Made by a program: the position numbers and the translations under genes. Source: Rhodocyclaceae bacterium (lineage in GTDB: Bacteria; Pseudomonadota; Gammaproteobacteria; Burkholderiales; Rhodocyclaceae). Taken from it: 64,000 bases of DNA. The stretch lies in NCBI GenBank assembly GCA_016704145.1, contig JADJAS010000007.1:186001-250000 (forward strand), written 5' to 3'. Shown piece after piece: positions 37,068-45,779 of this stretch (its first letter is position 1; each line of letters begins with the position of its first letter). The notes under the pieces are model-generated. The model was not told the origin of the DNA. It saw only the letters and a program-made list of their open reading frames with translations, and did no database searches.

Positions 37068-37676
37068 ATGGCGGAAGCCAAGAAGGCTGAAAAGGCTGAA
37101 GGCGGCGACGCCGAGGAACAGGCCCCCAACAAGAAGAAGAAGCTGATGCTGATCATCATCGGCGTGGTCGTGCTCGCGCTGATCGGCGCCGGCACTGCTT
37201 TCTTCCTCATGAAGAAGAATGCCGCCGCCACCGACGAGGAGGAAGGCGACGAGCCGCCGGCCAAGACCGAAAAGGCCAAGAAGGCGAAGAAGGAGCACGA
37301 GGAGGCGCCGCCGGTCTTCGTCAAGCTCGATGCCTTCACCGTCAAGTTGCAGTCGGATGGCCACGAGGCCTACCTGCAGGCGACGCCCGAACTGCGCGTG
37401 CTCGACGCCCACCTGGGCGACAAGATCAAGCAATACACGCCGGAGATCCGGCACAAGATCCTGCTCATCCTCGCCGGCAAGGCGGCTGCCGATGTCAGCA
37501 CGCCGCAGGGGGTGCAGAAGCTGTCGAACGAGATGCGCGTCACCATCAACACCATCATCGAGCCGCCTCCCGCGCGCAAGAAGGGCAAGGACAAGCCGGC
37601 GGAAGAGCCGGCCGATCATGCCGGCCCGGACGACCCGGTGCAGGCCGTGTTGTTCACTTCGTTCATCGTGCAGTAG
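37068..37676 (+). CDS. fliL: Flagellar basal body protein FliL
   Basis: Single-pass inner-membrane protein (202 aa) that surrounds and supports the stators. A charged N-terminus (KKAEKAEGGDAEEQAPNKKKK) precedes the transmembrane helix (about 26-46, LMLIIIGVVVLALIGAGTAFFLM); the periplasmic domain has the usual core (FVKLDAFTVKLQS...YLQATPELRVLD). Two Lys/Glu-rich insertions (about 60-80 and 167-190) make it longer than most FliL proteins. Confidence 0.91.
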   Translation: MAEAKKAEKAEGGDAEEQAPNKKKKLMLIIIGVVVLALIGAGTAFFLMKKNAAATDEEEGDEPPAKTEKAKKAKKEHEEAPPVFVKLDAFTVKLQSDGHEAYLQATPELRVLDAHLGDKIKQYTPEIRHKILLILAGKAAADVSTPQGVQKLSNEMRVTINTIIEPPPARKKGKDKPAEEPADHAGPDDPVQAVLFTSFIVQ

Positions 37677-37694
37677 CGCCGAACCGCATCGCGC

Positions 37695-38678
37695 ATGAGT
37701 CAGGACTTTCTCTCCCAGGAAGAGGTTGACGCCCTGCTCAAGGGCGTCACCGGCGAGGCCGACGAGGCGCCGGCCGACGAAGCCGTCGGCGGCGTCAAGA
37801 ACTACGATCTCGGCCGCCAGGAGCGCATCGTCCGTGGTCGCATGCCGACCATGGAACTCATCAACGAGCGCTTCGCCCGCCTGCTGCGCATCGGCCTGTT
37901 CAACTACATGCACAAGGGCAGCGAGGTTTCGGTCGGGCCGATCAAGGTGCAAAAGTACAGCGAGTTCATCCGCAACCTGGTGGTGCCGACCAACCTGAAC
38001 CTGGTGACGGTCAAGCCATTGCGCGGCACGGCGCTGATCGTCTTCGACCCCAATCTGGTCTTCCTGGTGGTGGACAGCATGTTCGGTGGCGACGGTCGCT
38101 TTCATACCCGGGTCGAGGGCCGCGATTTCACGCTGACCGAGCAGCGCATCATCCAGGGCCTGCTGGCGGTCTTCTTCGCCGAGTACGAGAGGGCCTGGAA
38201 GCCGGTGTTCGAGATCAAGTTCGACTTCGTGCGGTCGGAGATGAATACCCAGTTCGCCAACATCGCCACGCCCTCGGAAATCGTCGTCGCGGTGACCTTC
38301 ACCATCGAGCTCAACGGCAATGCCGCCGAGATGCACCTGTGCCTGCCCTACGCGATGATCGAACCGATCCGCGACGTGCTCTACAGCACCATGCACAGCG
38401 AGCAGGCCGGCTCCGACAAGCGATGGAGCGGCACCTTGAGCCGGCAGTTGCAGCTCGCCGAGGTCGAACTGGTGGTGCCGCTGGGCGCGAGCGAAGTCAC
38501 GCTGGGCGACATCATCAACATGAAGGTCGGCGACATTCTGCCGATCCAGGTCGACCAGCGCGTCCAGGCCATGGTCGATGGCGTGCCGGTGATGAACTGC
38601 CGCTACGGCGTTCGCAACGGCCAGTACGCGCTGAAGGTGGAAACTTTCCTGGCGCAGGAAGAGGCCGGACAGGCATAG
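37695..38678 (+). CDS. fliM: Flagellar motor switch protein FliM
   Basis: C-ring protein (327 aa) that binds CheY-P. The N-terminal CheY-binding peptide MSQDFLSQEEVDALLKG is present. The middle domain contains VPTNLNLVTVKPLRGTALIVFDPNLVFLVVDSMFGGDGRF, and the C-terminal SpoA domain contains VELVVPLGASEVTLGDIINMKVGDILPI. Length and order are normal. Confidence 0.95.
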   Translation: MSQDFLSQEEVDALLKGVTGEADEAPADEAVGGVKNYDLGRQERIVRGRMPTMELINERFARLLRIGLFNYMHKGSEVSVGPIKVQKYSEFIRNLVVPTNLNLVTVKPLRGTALIVFDPNLVFLVVDSMFGGDGRFHTRVEGRDFTLTEQRIIQGLLAVFFAEYERAWKPVFEIKFDFVRSEMNTQFANIATPSEIVVAVTFTIELNGNAAEMHLCLPYAMIEPIRDVLYSTMHSEQAGSDKRWSGTLSRQLQLAEVELVVPLGASEVTLGDIINMKVGDILPIQVDQRVQAMVDGVPVMNCRYGVRNGQYALKVETFLAQEEAGQA

Positions 38679-38687
38679 GAGCAGCCC

Positions 38688-39101
38688 ATGAACGACGAAG
38701 TCGAGGAAAATCAGGTCACGGACGACGATTGGGCCGCGGCGATGAGCGAGCAAGCGGTCGCCGAAACAGTGGCGGAACCCGCCCCCGCCGCACCGGCCTT
38801 CGAACAGTTCGGCGGTGGCGAACAACGGTCGGCGACGCCGCAGGGATTCGACATGATCCTCGACATCCCCGTACGCATCACCGTCGAGCTTGGTCGCACG
38901 AAGATCTCGATCCGCAACCTGCTCCAGCTGGCCCACGGCTCGGTGGTCGAGCTCGACGGGCTGGCCGGCGAACCGATGGACGTTCTGGTCAATGGCACGC
39001 TGATCGCCCAAGGCGAAGTCGTCGTGGTCAACGACAAGTTCGGCATTCGTCTCACCGACATCATCACGCCGCAGGAACGCATGCGCAAGCTGAACCACTG
39101 A
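38688..39101 (+). CDS. fliN: Flagellar motor switch protein FliN
   Basis: Lower C-ring protein (137 aa). An acidic, variable N-terminus is followed by the SpoA domain (MILDIPVRITVELGRTKISIRNLLQLAHGSVVELDGLAGEPMDVLVNGTLIAQGEVVVVNDKFGIRLTDII). It is followed by an intrinsic terminator, so fliKLMN may end here. Confidence 0.95.
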   Translation: MNDEVEENQVTDDDWAAAMSEQAVAETVAEPAPAAPAFEQFGGGEQRSATPQGFDMILDIPVRITVELGRTKISIRNLLQLAHGSVVELDGLAGEPMDVLVNGTLIAQGEVVVVNDKFGIRLTDIITPQERMRKLNH

Positions 39102-39103
39102 CC

Positions 39104-39124
39104 GCCGGGAAAGCCCGGCCTTTT
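39104..39124 (+). terminator. Intrinsic terminator after fliN
   Basis: Stem GCCGGG/CCCGGC with an AAAG loop, followed by C and TTTT, three bases after the fliN stop. It separates fliKLMN from fliOPQR, although read-through is possible as fliO follows within 55 bases. Confidence 0.75.
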
Positions 39125-39177
39125 CCCTTCTGCTCGGGCCTATTCGCGCGCCGGGGCGTCCGTATGCTGGCGGAACC

Positions 39178-39621
39178 ATGCTTCCCATTCTTCCTTCGCG
39201 CCTGTCGGTTCTTCTGATCGTCCTGGTCGCGTTGCCGCCGAAGGCGGCGCTGGCTCAGGCAACGCCGGCGCCTGATATTGGCGGCGGCTTTTTCCAGCTG
39301 CTGTTCGGTCTTGGCGTGGTGATCATCCTGCTGTTCGCCAGTCTCTGGCTATTGAAGCGCCTGTCGGCGCCGCGCGGCGAAGCCGCCGGCATGCTGCGGG
39401 TGGTGTCCGGAATTGCCGTCGGCGCGCGCGAGCGGGTCGTGGTGGTCGAAATCGCCGGCAACTGGTTGGTGCTGGGTGTCGCTCCGGGCCGGGTGACGGC
39501 ACTGGCGGAGATGCCGCGCGGGTCGGCGCCACCCGCGCCGGCCACCGCCGGAAGTTCCGCGGGCTCGCGCGATTTTGCCGGCCGTCTGCGCCAGATGTTC
39601 GATCAACGGAATGCGCCCTAG
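39178..39621 (+). CDS. fliO: Flagellar export assembly protein FliO
   Basis: Membrane protein (147 aa) that assists FliP assembly. Signal-like N-terminus (VLLIVLVALPPKAALAQ), a transmembrane helix (about 38-58, FFQLLFGLGVVIILLFASLWLLKRL), and the cytoplasmic core LRVVSGIAVGARERVVVVEIAGNWLVLGVAPGRVTALAEM. Overlaps fliP by 11 bases. Confidence 0.9.
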   Translation: MLPILPSRLSVLLIVLVALPPKAALAQATPAPDIGGGFFQLLFGLGVVIILLFASLWLLKRLSAPRGEAAGMLRVVSGIAVGARERVVVVEIAGNWLVLGVAPGRVTALAEMPRGSAPPAPATAGSSAGSRDFAGRLRQMFDQRNAP

Positions 39622-40348
39622 CAAAACGATCGGCGCTGTCTGCATCCTGTTGCTGCCGGCGCTGGCCTTCGGCCAGGCCATGCCGGCGGTGACGGGGACA
39701 CCGACCGCCGGTGGCGGCACGCAGTGGTCGCTGTCCATCCAGACGTTGCTGCTGCTGACCAGCCTGAGCTTCCTGCCGGCGCTGCTGTTGATGATGACGA
39801 GCTTCACGCGCATCATCATCGTCCTGTCCCTGCTGCGCCATGCGCTGGGCACCCAGACCGCGCCGCCCAACCAGGTGCTGGTGGGCCTGGCGCTATTCCT
39901 GACCTTCTTCGTCATGGCGCCGGTCGGCGAACGCATCTACGCCCAAGCCTACCTGCCGCTGTCGGAGAACCGGATCGCGTTTTCCGAGGCCGTCGATCGT
40001 GGCGCCGTGCCGTTGCGCGCCTTCATGCTCAAGCAGGTCCGCGCAGGCGACCTGGCGCTGTTTACCAAGGTGGCCAACCAGCCCAAGCCAGCCAACGTCG
40101 ATGAGATTCCCATGCGCGTGCTGATCCCCGCCTTCGTCACCTCGGAGCTGAAGACGGCCTTCCAGATCGGCTTTATCGTGTATCTGCCGTTTCTCATCAT
40201 CGATATGGTGGTGGCGTCGGTGCTGATGTCGATGGGCATGATGATGATGTCGCCGGTGATGGTGGCGCTGCCGTTCAAGATCATGCTGTTCGTGCTGGTG
40301 GACGGCTGGAATCTGCTGATCGCCTCGCTGGTCAACAGCTTTGGCTAG
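39611..40348 (+). CDS. fliP: Flagellar export gate protein FliP
   Basis: Core export-gate subunit (245 aa). It has a cleavable signal peptide (about 1-22), then four transmembrane helices. Conserved segments: LSFLPALLLMMTSFTRIIIVLSLLRHALGTQTAPPNQVLVGLALFLTFFVM and VLIPAFVTSELKTAFQIGF. ATG at 39611 (MRPSKTIG) gives the best signal peptide; a frame extension upstream lies in fliO. Confidence 0.94.
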   Translation: MRPSKTIGAVCILLLPALAFGQAMPAVTGTPTAGGGTQWSLSIQTLLLLTSLSFLPALLLMMTSFTRIIIVLSLLRHALGTQTAPPNQVLVGLALFLTFFVMAPVGERIYAQAYLPLSENRIAFSEAVDRGAVPLRAFMLKQVRAGDLALFTKVANQPKPANVDEIPMRVLIPAFVTSELKTAFQIGFIVYLPFLIIDMVVASVLMSMGMMMMSPVMVALPFKIMLFVLVDGWNLLIASLVNSFG

Positions 40349-40357
40349 GCACGCGAC

Positions 40358-40627
40358 ATGACACCGACCTCCGTCGTCGAACTCGGCCGGCAGGCGCTGG
40401 AAGTCACCTTGCTGGTTTCGGCACCGCTGTTCATCGCCGCGCTGGTCACGGGCCTCGTCGTCAGCATCTTCCAGGCGGCGACGCAGATCAACGAGAACAC
40501 GCTTTCCTTCGTCCCCAAGCTGGTGGCCATCTTCCTGACGCTGGTCATTGGCGGCCCCTGGATGCTCTCGGTGATGATCAGCTACATCCAGCAACTCTAC
40601 GAAGCCATTCCCGCCATGATCGGCTGA
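40358..40627 (+). CDS. fliQ: Flagellar export gate protein FliQ
   Basis: Small two-helix export-gate subunit (89 aa): TPTSVVELGRQALEVTLLVSAPLFIAALVTGLVVSIFQAATQINENTLSFVPKLVAIFLTLVIGGPWML. Length and sequence are typical. Its TGA shares a base with the fliR ATG. Confidence 0.94.
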   Translation: MTPTSVVELGRQALEVTLLVSAPLFIAALVTGLVVSIFQAATQINENTLSFVPKLVAIFLTLVIGGPWMLSVMISYIQQLYEAIPAMIG

Positions 40628-41421
40628 TGCTCACGATCTCCTCGGCGCAACTCGACGCTTGGCTGGCGGCGTTCGTGTTTCCGCTGGCGCGGCTTCTCGG
40701 CCTGATGGCCAGTGCGCCCGTGTTCAGCAACGCCGGCATGCCCCGCCGTGTCCGCCTGGTGGCGGGTCTGGCGGTGACCATGGCCATCGCGCCCGCCTTG
40801 CCGCCGATGCCGGCCATCGCCACCGGTTCCTGGCAGGGTCTGTTCATCCTCGCCGAGCAGGCGGTGATCGGCGTGCTGCTGGGCCTGACTTTGCGCATCG
40901 TCTTTGCCGCCGTCGATGTTGCCGGCGAGTTGATCGGCCTGCAAATGGGCCTGGCTTTCGCCGTGTTCTACGACCCGCAGAACTCCGGGCAGACCCCGGT
41001 GCTCAGCGAATTCCTCGGCTTGCTGGCCACCCTGATCTTCCTGGCCATGAACGGGCATCTGCTGTGCCTGGCGGTGCTGATCGAAAGCTTTCAACTGTTG
41101 CCGGTGGGCGGCGCCGCGCTTGCCGCCGGTGGTTTTCGTGTTCTCGCCACCTGGATGGCCACCATGTTTTCCGCAGGCGTGCTGCTGTCGTTGCCGCTGG
41201 TCGCCGCGCTGCTGATCGCCAACATCGCCATGGGCGTGCTGTCACGCGTGGCGCCGCAGCTGAACCTTTTTGCCGTCGGCTTTCCGGTGACCATGGTGTC
41301 GGGCTTCGTCGTGCTGATGATTTCCCTGCCCTACTTCGGGGCCGCCATGGAACACCTGTTCGATCAGGGCTTTGCGGCGCTGCGGATGGTCTTGCGGGCG
41401 TCGGCCGGGGCGGTGCCCTGA
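40627..41421 (+). CDS. fliR: Flagellar export gate protein FliR
   Basis: Export-gate subunit (264 aa) with about six hydrophobic segments. Family features include WLAAFVFPLARLLGLMASAPVFSNAGMPRRVRL, ELIGLQMGLAFAVFYDPQNSGQTPVLSEFL and GVLSRVAPQLNLFAVGFPVTMVSGFVVLM. It ends fliOPQR and converges on the lipoprotein gene of the flgKL operon, four bases away. Confidence 0.94.
   Translation: MLTISSAQLDAWLAAFVFPLARLLGLMASAPVFSNAGMPRRVRLVAGLAVTMAIAPALPPMPAIATGSWQGLFILAEQAVIGVLLGLTLRIVFAAVDVAGELIGLQMGLAFAVFYDPQNSGQTPVLSEFLGLLATLIFLAMNGHLLCLAVLIESFQLLPVGGAALAAGGFRVLATWMATMFSAGVLLSLPLVAALLIANIAMGVLSRVAPQLNLFAVGFPVTMVSGFVVLMISLPYFGAAMEHLFDQGFAALRMVLRASAGAVP
40870..40891 (+). repeat. Interspersed motif GGCG-N11-CTGACTT, weak copy 9
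   Basis: Plus-strand match in fliR (IGVLLGLTLRIV). GGCG and CTGACTTTG are exact but the spacer matches at only about 6 of 11 positions and the protein segment is conserved membrane helix, so it may be chance. Confidence 0.35.
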
Positions 41422-41425
41422 CCGG

Positions 41426-41788
41426 TCAACCGCCCCGGCGGGTCAGAAGGATGACGCCTTCCGCCCTCCGCTGCGAGGCGAACATCGCCGAATCCATGCG
41501 CTCGCTGTATTCGACCACCTGGTAGTCGTCATAGTCGTTCTGCCGCGCCAGCTCGCGCGCGCGTTGCTGGAACACCACGCGCGCCTCGCCAGCGCCACCG
41601 GCGTGAAAGCGACGCATTTGCAATCGCAGCCGAAACCGGTCGTCGCCCAGCGGCACCTCGTCGACCTGCCAGTTGGCCGAGAGGGGATCGAGCGTCCATG
41701 AGGCGAGGTTGCGCGCCGCGGGCGACTCGGCGATGGAGCCGCACGCCCCCAGCGCCAGCACGAGCAGCACGATCGCGGTCGACCTCAC
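41426..41788 (-). CDS. Small putative lipoprotein of flgKL operon
   Basis: Protein of 120 aa with a lipoprotein signal (MRSTAIVLLVLALGACGS, lipobox LGAC, Cys16). The mature part has mixed charge and no recognised domain; features are WQVDEVPLGDDRFRLRLQMRRFHAGGAGEARVVFQQRARELARQNDYDDYQVVEYSERMDS. It overlaps the flgL stop by four bases (ATGA), so it is co-translated with hook-associated proteins. The role is unknown; an outer-membrane part linked to the flagellum is only a guess. Confidence 0.72.
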   Translation of the reverse strand: MRSTAIVLLVLALGACGSIAESPAARNLASWTLDPLSANWQVDEVPLGDDRFRLRLQMRRFHAGGAGEARVVFQQRARELARQNDYDDYQVVEYSERMDSAMFASQRRAEGVILLTRRGG

Positions 41789-42729
41789 AGGTAGTTGAAC
41801 AGGCTGAGCTGCGATGTCTGGGCGAACGATTTCTGCGCCGCTTCGAGATTGGTCTTCTTGCGCGTCAAGTCGGAAATTGCTTGTGCGTAATCGAGATCCT
41901 GAAGATTCGACAGCGCTTGCGCATACTGCACCGCCATGTCGTCGGCGGTCGTCGTCAGGCTGTCCAGTTCGTTCAAGCGCGAACCGATCGCGCCACGCAC
42001 ACGCAGGACGTTGTCGAGTCCGCGATTGATGTTGCCGAGCGCGGCGCTGATATCGGCGGAGAAGGCGGCGCCGGTATTGCCCGGATCCTCGATCGCACCG
42101 ACCAGATCGGCGATGGTCTTGAACATGCTCTGATTGCCGCCGGCGCCGTCATCGATGCCCATGAACACCTCGGTACCGGGATCGGTCACTTCGAGATAGC
42201 GGGTGGCCGACGCCTGCAGCCGGCGCTGGCCGTCATCGCCCGCGTAGTTTACGTCACCGCCATTGGTGATCAGGTCATCCATCGTGCGGGAAAACGGACG
42301 AGTGGCGCTCTGGTAGCCGGCAAACATGAACTGCCCGGTACCGTCGGTCGAATTGGCGATGCCCATCAGCTGGTCGTACCGGGCGCGCAACTCGGTTGCC
42401 GCCGCCTGACGCTGCGCGAACGTCAGGGTGCCATTACCGGCCGTCAGCGCGAGTTCCTTCGCCCGTATCAGCAGTTCGCTGGCGCTGTCCAGTTGGGCTT
42501 CCTCGAGTTCGAGGGTCGCCCGGGCATTGTCGTGGTTGACCCGGAACTGCGCCATGACATCCGCCGACTGCTGGACTTCGAGCACCCTGGCCGCCGCCAC
42601 CGGATCGTCGGACGGTGTCAGTACCCGTCGCCCGCTGGCGATCTGCTGCTGCAGATGGACGAGATCCGCCAACTGGCGATTCATGGTGGCAACGCCGGAA
42701 TCGAAAAGCATGTTGGTGCTGACGCGCAT
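41785..42729 (-). CDS. flgL: Hook-filament junction protein FlgL
   Basis: Hook-associated protein 3 (314 aa). Flagellin-like ends: MRVSTNMLFDSGVATMNRQLADLVHLQQQIASGRRVLTPSDDPVAAARVLEVQQ at the start and LQDLDYAQAISDLTRKKTNLEAAQKSFAQTSQLSLFNYL at the end. It follows flgK by 15 bases. Confidence 0.94.
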   Translation of the reverse strand: MRVSTNMLFDSGVATMNRQLADLVHLQQQIASGRRVLTPSDDPVAAARVLEVQQSADVMAQFRVNHDNARATLELEEAQLDSASELLIRAKELALTAGNGTLTFAQRQAAATELRARYDQLMGIANSTDGTGQFMFAGYQSATRPFSRTMDDLITNGGDVNYAGDDGQRRLQASATRYLEVTDPGTEVFMGIDDGAGGNQSMFKTIADLVGAIEDPGNTGAAFSADISAALGNINRGLDNVLRVRGAIGSRLNELDSLTTTADDMAVQYAQALSNLQDLDYAQAISDLTRKKTNLEAAQKSFAQTSQLSLFNYL

Positions 42730-42744
42730 GGTCTTTCTCCGCTC

Positions 42745-44643
42745 TTAATTCAGTACCGCCAACAGATCGTCGAACAGGCTGCCGGCGATCTGGATGACCT
42801 TGGCCGAAGCCTGATAGGCCTGCTGGTAGCGCAGCAGATTGGCGGCCTCCTCGTCGAGATTGACGCCCGACACCCGCTCGCGCTGTGCCGCGGCCTGGGT
42901 CACCAGGTTGGCCTGTGCCTGGCCGATGGTTTCCACCTGGCGGGTCTTGTTGCCCACCGCGCTGACGATTTGGGAGTAGGCCGACTGATACCCGGCGGTG
43001 CCGCCGGCCATGGTGCTGGCCGTCTGCAACGCCGCCAGTAGCATGGCATTGCGGTTATCGGCCACGCCCGCGGTGTTCGCCTCGACGGTAAACACGTCGC
43101 CCACCGCCGGCGCACCGGAGATGACGACGCGCCAGCCGTTCAGGTCGATGTTGGCGCCGCTGGTGTAGGGAATCACCGCGCCGGCGCCGTTGATCTGATA
43201 ACCACCGGCAACGAAATTGATCGTGGTCGTCGTCAGCAGCGCCGCATCCGTCGCATCCAGGACCACACCGGCGCTGATCGAGCCCGTGCCCGTGTTGGTC
43301 AGGGTCTTGGCGGTTCGTATCGGCGCGGCGGCGGCGATGGCACGCGGGTCGGAAATCGCCACCGCGATGCTCTGCGCTCCGGTGCGGGTGGGCTGGATCA
43401 GGAAGCTGTCGCCATTGGCCGGCACCCCGGCATTCAGCGTCAAATCGAAACCTTGGGCAGCGGTGGTCGCCACCGCCGCCGCGCTGCCGCCGGTCCAGCT
43501 CGTGTCGTCGGACAGCCGCGTGAGGGTATAGACGCCGGCGGCATAGGACAGGCGGTAATCGCTGGTGGTCAGGTCGCTCGCCGCGGTCGTGGCAAAGCTG
43601 GCGCCGATGCTGGCCGTGCCGGTATTGCCATCACCGGGCACCGGAACCGGCGCCGCCACGCTGAAATAGGCGCCGCCCAGGGCGCCGGTCAGATCCATGC
43701 CGAGTTGGTGCTGCTCGTTCACGCCGAGCGCCAGCGCGATGGCCACGCGGCCGAGCGCGTTTTGCGCGCTATCCAGGGATTCGCCGCGAAAGGCGACCAG
43801 GCCGCCGAGCGTGCCGCCGACAATCTGCGATTCCGGCAACTCGATGACGTTGCCGCCGCCGGTGGCCATGCCGACCACGATCCGCCGCGGATCCGCCGCC
43901 GATTCGATCGCCTTCAGCGTGTAGCGCTGATTGCCCACCACCAGCGGCTGACCATTGCCGATGAAGACGTTGATCGAGCCATCGCCTTGTTCGACCGTTG
44001 ACACGCGCACCGACTTGTTGAGTTCGGCGATCAGCTGGTCGCGCTGATCGAGCAGGTCGTTCGGCTCCTGACCGAAGCCGCCGGCTCGCGACTGCAATAT
44101 CGCCTGATTAAGTTCGGCGATCTGGCCGGAATAGGAATTGATGAGCGTGACCTCGCTCATGACCTGCGAATTGACGCCGTCGCGAATCTCGGTGAGGCGC
44201 TGATCCAGCGCCTGGAAGCGCGCCACCAGCGACTCCGAAGACGAAAGCATGGCCTGTCGCGCCGGAATCGACGTCGGGTATGCCGCTACCTCCTGCACGC
44301 CGGCGAAAAATGCCGACAAGGCCGGACTGACGCCTGAGCTGGCGTCGGCCAGCAGATTATCGATCTGCTGGATCTGGCCAAGGTAGCTGTCCATCTCCGA
44401 GGTGCTGGCCTGCGCCGACAGGACCTGGCGCGACAGGAACTGGTCGTAGATGCGGCGCACGGTTTCGACCTGGGTGCCCTGGCCGATGAAACCGGCGCCG
44501 GTGAGTACCGGCAGATTGGTTCCCTGCACCAGCACCTGGCGGTTGTAGCCCAGTGTCGATGCATTGGCGATGTTGTGGCTGGTCGTGGCCAAGCCGATAT
44601 TGGCGGCGGTCAGGCCAGAAATGCCGATGGATAGGGTGCTCAT
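42745..44643 (-). CDS. flgK: Hook-filament junction protein FlgK
   Basis: Hook-associated protein 1 (632 aa). The N-terminal signature MSTLSIGISGLTAANIGLATTSHNIANASTLGYNRQVLVQG and C-terminal VSGVNLDEEAANLLRYQQAYQASAKVIQIAGSLFDDLLAVLN are diagnostic. The central part (about 330-540) is Thr/Ala/Gly-rich, with several beta repeats. It has its own consensus sigma-54 promoter and an operator-like palindrome in its leader. Confidence 0.95.
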   Translation of the reverse strand: MSTLSIGISGLTAANIGLATTSHNIANASTLGYNRQVLVQGTNLPVLTGAGFIGQGTQVETVRRIYDQFLSRQVLSAQASTSEMDSYLGQIQQIDNLLADASSGVSPALSAFFAGVQEVAAYPTSIPARQAMLSSSESLVARFQALDQRLTEIRDGVNSQVMSEVTLINSYSGQIAELNQAILQSRAGGFGQEPNDLLDQRDQLIAELNKSVRVSTVEQGDGSINVFIGNGQPLVVGNQRYTLKAIESAADPRRIVVGMATGGGNVIELPESQIVGGTLGGLVAFRGESLDSAQNALGRVAIALALGVNEQHQLGMDLTGALGGAYFSVAAPVPVPGDGNTGTASIGASFATTAASDLTTSDYRLSYAAGVYTLTRLSDDTSWTGGSAAAVATTAAQGFDLTLNAGVPANGDSFLIQPTRTGAQSIAVAISDPRAIAAAAPIRTAKTLTNTGTGSISAGVVLDATDAALLTTTTINFVAGGYQINGAGAVIPYTSGANIDLNGWRVVISGAPAVGDVFTVEANTAGVADNRNAMLLAALQTASTMAGGTAGYQSAYSQIVSAVGNKTRQVETIGQAQANLVTQAAAQRERVSGVNLDEEAANLLRYQQAYQASAKVIQIAGSLFDDLLAVLN

Positions 44644-44667
44644 GACAGCTCCGGATCAATGTTCATT

Positions 44668-44688
44668 TAACGGCAAAGACTGCCGTTA
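44668..44688. promoter_or_regulatory. Flagellar palindrome in flgK leader
   Basis: TAACGGCA-AAGAC-TGCCGTTA, a perfect 8-bp inverted repeat. It lies downstream of the predicted flgK transcription start (near 44700) and 25 bases before the start codon, so it falls inside the transcript leader. It shares the CGGCA-N5-TGCCG core with the sites at fliF, flgB and flhB. Confidence 0.7.
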
Positions 44689-44710
44689 GTTGAGAGTTCC
44701 AGCCAATTCG

Positions 44711-44726
44711 AGCAATAGCCGTGCCA
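44711..44726 (-). promoter_or_regulatory. Sigma-54 promoter of flgKL operon
   Basis: On the minus strand TGGCAC-N5-TTGCT, an exact consensus match with correct spacing, between flgJ and flgK. The predicted start is near 44700. Confidence 0.93.
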
Positions 44727-44738
44727 AGGTCGACCCAA

Positions 44739-45719
44739 TCAGGTCGGCACGACCGATGCTAGCGTCTGGCCGCCGATGATGCGCGTCAGCTTGTCGGCGT
44801 ACGCCGGATCGGTGGCATAACCGGCACGTTGCAGGCCGCGGGCAAACGCAGCGGCATCTGTGACGCCGAGCACCCCGGCATAGCGCGGACTGGATATCAG
44901 CAGGTTGGCGTAATCACGCATCGCCTCGGCTTGGGAACCATAGGCGCGGAAGCGCTCCACCTTCTGCTGGGCTACGCCATCGACGTACTCGGTGGTGACC
45001 GCCTCGACCACGTCGCCGCTCCAGTTTCGGCCAGCCTTGATACCGAACAGGTTATGACTGGGCCGGCCGTCGGCGCGACGCGGCTCGGACCGGCCCCAGC
45101 CGGTTTCGAGCGCCGCCTGGGCGACGATGAACTGCGCCGGGATGCCGGTCGTCCGCGATGCCTGGACGGCATCGGCCCAAATCATGTCCACAAAGCCGGC
45201 GGCCACCGGTGAGGTCGTAACGGGCTTGGCCGCGCCAGGCGCAGCCTCCGTACCGGACGGCGCGGCAGGCGCGGTCGACATCGGCAGTGCCGGAGGCGTC
45301 ACCGTCGGCAGCGGCACGGGCGACCGCACAGGATCGAGCGCGCGCGGTGAAGCGGGCGCCGACAGCGGCAAGCCTTCCGGGAAACGCGCCAAATCCGCAT
45401 CGACGGCGTTCCGCGACAACTGACTTTCGATCAGCCCCGCCAGGCCGAGGCCGCCCTTGCCGTCGGGACCGCCGCGCCGCGCCAGCACCTGCCCCATCTG
45501 CTGGTCGAGCAACGATTCGTAGAGGCGCGTCTGGTCGTTGTCGAACAAGCCGTCCTTGGGCGTGGCGTCGCGCATGGACTTCATCACCATCTGCAGGAAC
45601 AGCGCCTCGAACTGCTGGGCGGCGGCCTTGAGCGCCGCCGGATCATTGCTCCGGCTCTGGCGCTTGATGGCGGCCAGTTGACTGCCGTCGAAAATCGAGG
45701 GGGTGGGCGTGGTGGTCAT
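44739..45719 (-). CDS. flgJ: Rod cap and muramidase FlgJ
   Basis: Two-domain protein (326 aa): the N-terminal rod-cap domain (ALKAAAQQFEALFLQMVMKSMRDATPKDGLFDNDQTRLYESLLDQQMGQVLA) and a C-terminal glucosaminidase-type domain (about 170-320) with catalytic Glu in VAQAALETGWGRSE. It makes the hole in peptidoglycan for the rod. The linker (about 120-165) is Pro/Ala-rich. Starts 60 bases after flgI. Confidence 0.93.
   Translation of the reverse strand: MTTTPTPSIFDGSQLAAIKRQSRSNDPAALKAAAQQFEALFLQMVMKSMRDATPKDGLFDNDQTRLYESLLDQQMGQVLARRGGPDGKGGLGLAGLIESQLSRNAVDADLARFPEGLPLSAPASPRALDPVRSPVPLPTVTPPALPMSTAPAAPSGTEAAPGAAKPVTTSPVAAGFVDMIWADAVQASRTTGIPAQFIVAQAALETGWGRSEPRRADGRPSHNLFGIKAGRNWSGDVVEAVTTEYVDGVAQQKVERFRAYGSQAEAMRDYANLLISSPRYAGVLGVTDAAAFARGLQRAGYATDPAYADKLTRIIGGQTLASVVPT
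45405..45426 (+). repeat. Interspersed motif GGCG-N11-CTGACTT, copy 10
   Basis: Plus-strand copy lying antisense in flgJ, at the junction between its rod-cap domain and its Pro/Ala-rich linker (IESQLSRNAVDAD). CTGACTTTC end exact; spacer TTCCGCGACAA. Confidence 0.7.
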
Positions 45720-45779
45720 GCGTGCCTCGAGGATGGCACCGAAGCGGGCGGGATGATCAGCCGAACAGGCGCGAAAACG

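Noticed and set aside
37053..39188. 711-aa open frame on the minus strand across fliL, fliM and fliN
   Set aside because: It mirrors three well-supported genes and shows no domain pattern.
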